Source of the DNA: Phragmites australis
Taxonomy: Eukaryota > Streptophyta > Magnoliopsida > Poales > Poaceae
Assembly: GCF_958298935.1 (NCBI RefSeq)
Contig: NC_084923.1
Coordinates: 25,210,501 to 25,274,500, forward strand
DNA length: 64,000 bases
Reading direction: 5' to 3'
The translations under genes were made by a program, and so were the position numbers. Positions 59,744 to 64,000 of this stretch are shown here, one piece after another (position 1 is the stretch's first letter; each line of letters opens with the position of its first letter). The notes beneath the pieces are model-generated. The model saw only the letters and a program-made list of their open reading frames with translations. It had not been told where the DNA came from and did not search any database.

Positions 59744-60892
59744 AACTTTATTGCCATGGTGGGCAAATTTGTTCTTGATATAAAGGTAATTGTTTCAGTA
59801 GCTAATGACTTGCTGTCTTTGAAACGTTGTAAAGCAATCTTAGCACCATTCATCTTTGCTTGCTTCTTAGTGTTCCCTGGTTCTCCTTGAAAAATTGTAC
59901 CTTGAATTTCCACAGTTGATTTGAACGCAGCACAATGATTTGGAACATCTGAAGTTGCATTGTAGACAGGCAAGGGAAAGCCTTCTTTGTGAGCTAATTC
60001 TTGTAGAGGATTCTTATACCATATTGATGGAACCAACAGAATAGAACGATTCATCAAATAAATATCACTAGATTTACCAGATTTCATAGAATACTACTAA
60101 TTTTTGGCTGAACAAATTGTTTGGTATATTAAAATATAGAGCATTTGATAAATGGAGGCAGATGCCTAGCGGTTTGGCCATATGCAACCTTAAAAAGGTC
60201 AAGGAGGTTCAGTCATTCGGGATCTGAAGAGTTGCATAATAAAGCTCTCATCATCCTTCAATTCGACCGCCATGGCAGTTAAAACATAATTTTAAGGCCT
60301 ACTGCTACTGTTATTTTTGTCACAGGTGGACGTTGGTTCGGGAACGATATAATCTTTTGGTTTGGCAAAAGGTCGGCAGCTCAACAATTGTTCCTGGAAA
60401 CTGTTGTGTAGTATGTACGAGTCATTTTCTCAATTTACAAGTTCACCAAATATACAAAAATGTCACTGGTCCCAAATGTATTGGCCATTCTAATTAGTGC
60501 TGTTGATTTACTTATGGCACCATCCGTGGATATTCTCTGGTCACTTTATTTCATTGGTGAAACATGAGCTAAAAAGTGCTGAAGGGTGGATTAGTCAATT
60601 GTAATAGGCGAGGCGGTGCTAACTAAATGCTCCAGTAAGAAGAAGAAAAAGAAATAGGCTTACAGTCGATTGCTCTGATGGGCTTGCTTCTAGGGCTAAG
60701 GACATCAGAGCAACTTTTGCAGCAGCAGTTTCGGCCTCCTTCAATGGGTGACAGTATTGCGTACTGTTGAATGTTTGCCCATTTATGGTCACTATTGACT
60801 TGAACAGAGGTGCATGAGGTGGACCTTCCTGAACGGGGCGATACATAGGCAGATGTTTGACTTGCTTCTAAGCATAAATTTGCAATCGAATC
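59744..60892 (-). pseudogene. Double-stranded-RNA-binding protein (DRB-like), probably disabled
   Basis: Two dsRNA-binding domains on the minus strand, as in plant DRB cofactors of Dicer-like enzymes. Domain 1 exon 60664-60892 has acceptor TTACAG and donor GTAAGC, and contains HLPMYRPVQEGPPHAPLFKS and KEAETAAAKVALMSL. Domain 2 exon 59744 to about 60075 contains YKNPLQELAHKEGFPLPVY, FKSTVEIQG and NTKKQAKMNGAKIALQ, and ends in donor GTAAGT. In domain 1 helix 1 the frame RLQIYA is followed by TAG (60868-60870) where DRB proteins usually have Gln. A start at the in-frame Met at 60844-60846 would lack that helix. The first and last exons were not found. A shortened product cannot be excluded. Confidence 0.75.
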
Positions 60893-60999
60893 CTGTAAGG
60901 AAGTTAGGTGTCTACAATAAACAAGAAAAGTGAGCATGATAGATAAGGAAAAAAGCACAAACGAAAGAACAACAGAAACTTTTATAGTGGATTGAAAAG

Positions 61000-61962
61000 G
61001 AATAAGTCTACTTCACCGCCTATTGAGGTTTATCTATTTCATCCCTCACCTGTGAAGCCATCTAAATAACTCCTCGAACTATCTAAGACCGTCTAAATAA
61101 CTCCATGGGTTTAGAGGTGGTTTGGACTATGTGAACAGTAACTGACACTTAAAAGATCTTACTCTTTTCTCTGATCCAATGGGAGACATTCCTAAGCTTC
61201 AAAAATTTTAGGATAATTTTTGTGGGATACTATAATTTATATGAAACCTATTTTTATTGGTTTGTCCCAAAAATCTTGAGCCAAATTAAAATTAAAATTC
61301 TTCAAAGTTACAACCTTTTATAAATTTATCTAATTTTTAAAGCTTTAAAATAATTCTCTAAAATCTGAGAAAATTCACTAATATTCTTCATAAGACATGA
61401 AACAATTTTTAAAATTATTTTAAGCCCTAAGTTACATAGAAATTTTGTGAGTTCCTTCACAAGGCATCACTCCTCATTAAAGTTAACAATTTTCAATGCC
61501 TTGTGAAGGAAATCACAAAATTTATATGTAACATAGGGCTTGAAATAATTTTAGAAATTATTCCATATCTTATGAATAATATTAGTGAATTTGTTCAGAT
61601 TTTAGGGAATTATTTTGAAGCCCTTAAAAATTAGAGCAAGTTAAAAAAGGTTGCAACTTTGAAAAATTTTAGTTTGAATTTGGCTCAGGCTTTTTGACAA
61701 ACCAATCAAAATGGGTTGCATATAAATTATAGTATCCCACAAAAATCATCCTAAAAACTTTGGAGCTTGGGAAGGTCTTCCATTGGATTAGAGATAAGAG
61801 GGAGATCTTTTAAGGTGTCGGTACTGTTCATGTAGGAAAAACCAACCCGTCCAAAGGTTATTTAGATGGTTTTGGATAGTTTGGGAGGTTATTTAGATGA
61901 TTTCATAGGTGGAGGATGAAGTAGATGAACCTCAATAGGTGGGGGTGAAGTAGACTTATTCA
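61000..61962. mobile_element. Foldback (long inverted repeat) element, MULE-like target duplication
   Basis: 963 bp made almost wholly of two inverted arms of about 480 bp. Left end GAATAAGTCTACTTCACC is mirrored by the right end GGTGAAGTAGACTTATTC. GATTGAAAAG flanks both sides (60990-60999 and 61963-61972), giving a 9-10 bp duplication as in Mutator-like elements. No ORF. Arms differ by small changes. Transcription would give a long hairpin RNA. Confidence 0.9.
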
Positions 61963-61972
61963 GATTGAAAAG

Positions 61973-63485
61973 GAACCTTTATAACATGACCAACAAAAAG
62001 ATATACTCAGCCTCACAGACATCTATATCATAACTACTTCAGGGACAATACACCATCACCGAACTTTTGCCTTTAAGGTCAACTAGTACAAGAATCTTAA
62101 GATGTCCTTGAAAACATAGATGTGCGGCACCCCATTCTTCCTCATAAAATAGAGGTGTGGCACCTCCTTACTAGCCCTAGCTGACATCGCCCTAAACCAT
62201 CGCCACCAACCATCATCGTCGCCCATGGAATCCTTAGTTTGCCTCTCTCCCTTCCCTTTTATGTCAATGATTAACCAATTAAGTAGTCCTATAACCTTTC
62301 AAGAAATGTTTATTTATATTTATATTTATATATATATATGTGTCTGTGCATCCTTGTATCGGTGTATCTTAGCTCTCCATCGATACAAAATCAAAGAATA
62401 AAGTGTGCTGGTGAGTCTCTATACCTACATGAATGCTTTGTACTCCTTCCATTGTACGAGTGTATAAAACTAGGGATATTTCCCTTCGTAGCACTAATAA
62501 CACTAGTGCCAAATAAGCTCATCTCTTCATTTGGTACAAGAACCACAATAACTAGCCAAAGTGCCAAACCGCTTCAACCTTGATGCACTTCCTACCACTG
62601 TTTAGGCCCTAGATTGAAACAAGAAAATGTATCTGACAGGGCACTTAAAGTTCAGGTAACCGAGGTACCTAAATCGCCCAATGCCACTGCCCGATCATCC
62701 AGGCAAAGCACGGCTCGGGAGAAAAAATGCAGCTTGGGTTAACCGACGAATTCCACCAAAAAATCGGAGGAACAAAAGCCGCATCGGACTTATTTTACCC
62801 AATCGTATGGAGCCACGATAATCCAATACTACTACCCGATCATCCAAGCAAAGCACTGCATTCCTACTACCAGTTATGTCGACGGTTTTATGGGCTCAAC
62901 CTCAGCATGGCAAAATTCCAGTACCATGGTCAGGAACTGACACAGCAGCTGATTTACTCAGCTTTACCATTAACATACAATATATGCTGACAATGGCCAA
63001 ATATCTCTGATAAGTGAAAAGTTGCAGACTAGCAGTATATCTTGATCGAGTTGTACTCTTGGAGAAAGAAAAGACGATAGTAGCCTTGAACTGTGTAATA
63101 AAAAGTGTAGTAACTAACATGAAAAATTAACTAGATTAGTTGTTCACCGCATGTCGAACATTTTAAGATGTTTCTCTTCCAAAGAAATATAAGTGCAAAC
63201 TACTTTTAAGCTAGCAGCAAAAGAGTAGTGGTACAGAACTTAGATGTTGATGAGTGTTACTGTTTCTATAATTTCAAAGTGTCAGTGAAATGGAGCACAC
63301 GGTCCCATTAATTGTATCTTACTTAAAATTTCTGCCAACAAAGAATGGCACATTAATGTATAATAAGATCTGGAAGCACCTTCAGATATGTTGAATAACG
63401 TATTGGGTACTATCTACAGTTGATCATTTTCCCACTATAGACAAGACTATAGAGAAATAAGTACATACTATAACCAACTTCTCAG
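61973..63485. other. Intergenic region downstream of PGR3-like gene
   Basis: No supported coding region. An AT microsatellite lies at 62310-62338. Sequence near 62680-62715 (TGCCCGATCATCCAGGCAAA) recurs in altered form near 62828-62860. The 3' untranslated region of the PGR3-like gene should occupy the right part. Confidence 0.5.
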
Positions 63486-64000
63486 TCACAATTGATTTGG
63501 AAGTTGCATGTAAGTGCTCGAATTAGGTCGGCACCCTCCAACAATCATCCGACCACAGGCAGCATATGCATTATCAGTACTGCCAGAAACAGTGTACCCC
63601 TTAATAAGGGCATTATTTGTGAAAACATTAGGCTCCCATCCTTTCGTCAGTAGTTCTTCATACATCTGCCTAGCTTCAGCAGCCTTTCCAGCTTTTCCTA
63701 AGTGGAGAATTAATGAATTGTATGTGTACAAGTTTGGGGCAATTCCTTTCATCTCATTGAGGAGAGAGACTGCTTCCTCTATTCTTTTAGATTTCCGAAG
63801 GCCATCAATGAGCAAATTATAGGTGATAAGATCAGGGTCAAGTCCTAATTCCATTAGTTGTCTAAAATAAGACAACCCATCATTTAATCTTTCAGCTGTG
63901 CAGAGGGTATCGATAAGAACTGTATAGGATTTTATATCTGGGTTTATTCCCCCATCTACCATCTTCTGAAAAAGCTGACAAACGTTCTCTGTGTTACCAG
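63486..64000 (-). CDS. PGR3: PGR3-like pentatricopeptide-repeat protein (C-terminal part)
   Basis: The frame is open from the window edge (64000) to a stop at 63486, so only about the last 170 residues are visible. They form consecutive 35-residue PPR helical pairs: SYTVLIDTLCTAERLNDGLS, LITYNLLIDGLRKSKRIEEA, LYTYNSLILHLGKAGKAAEA and VFTNNALIKGYTVSGSTDNA. The tail ending TYMQLPNQL resembles the end of Arabidopsis PGR3 as I remember it. PGR3 is a chloroplast PPR protein that stabilises and aids translation of plastid transcripts such as petL and ndh RNAs. The transit peptide lies outside the window. PPR assignment is certain; PGR3 orthology is likely. Confidence 0.88.
   Translation of the reverse strand, partial: GNTENVCQLFQKMVDGGINPDIKSYTVLIDTLCTAERLNDGLSYFRQLMELGLDPDLITYNLLIDGLRKSKRIEEAVSLLNEMKGIAPNLYTYNSLILHLGKAGKAAEARQMYEELLTKGWEPNVFTNNALIKGYTVSGSTDNAYAACGRMIVGGCRPNSSTYMQLPNQL

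Overview
The window is nuclear plant DNA, almost certainly from a grass and possibly a panicoid. It has multi-exon genes with GT-AG introns, a GC-rich 5' leader, nested LTR retrotransposons of the Sirevirus type with CCGG-rich palindromes, CACTA and foldback elements, and a plant-specific PPR gene. No bacterial operons, CRISPR arrays or convincing tRNA/rRNA genes are present. The species cannot be named from sequence alone.

Left (1-9.6 kb): one intact host gene on the minus strand, a RAD21/SCC1 cohesin kleisin of the SYN4 type. Fourteen coding exons can be chained with all splice phases agreeing, giving 1,027 codons plus a stop. It has a GC-rich untranslated leader exon, a leader intron and a TATA-like box near 9.54 kb. 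Intron 1 carries an old tandem duplication of about 0.45 kb.

Middle (8.6-58.5 kb): a nest of mobile DNA lying between two arms of an inverted duplication. The left arm (8585-10235 and 10656-16048) starts inside the RAD21 leader intron and includes its promoter. The right arm (46203-47352 and 56798-58525) is the inverted copy. Two solo LTRs sit in the left arm (11337-13747 and 13825-15673); the right arm preserves both empty sites. A gag-bearing, pol-less Sirevirus derivative splits the right arm. Between the arms lie a decayed Copia pol (16.1-18.4 kb), two direct-repeat copies (19.6-22.1 plus 35.3-35.4 kb, and 37.4-39.0 kb), a hAT-like element, a large TIR element holding GC-rich gene-like DNA, a nearly complete young Sirevirus inserted into it (22940-34700, target duplication GGCGC), a CACTA terminus, and a frameshifted Ty3/gypsy remnant (39.2-42.9 kb).

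Right (58.5-64 kb): host sequence resumes. A two-domain double-stranded-RNA-binding protein gene on the minus strand appears damaged, with an in-frame TAG in the first domain. A 963-bp near-perfect foldback element with a 9-10 bp target duplication follows. The C-terminus of a PGR3-like chloroplast PPR protein runs off the window edge.

The host genes do not form a pathway: they act in chromosome cohesion, small-RNA biology and chloroplast RNA metabolism. The main story is how the space between them was built: segmental inversion-duplication of a housekeeping promoter, then successive insertions whose order can be read from nesting and empty sites. I found no clear novel biochemical system. 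The most distinctive items are the duplicated RAD21 promoter/leader with an intact splice donor facing the RNA-binding-protein gene, and the foldback element beside that gene.
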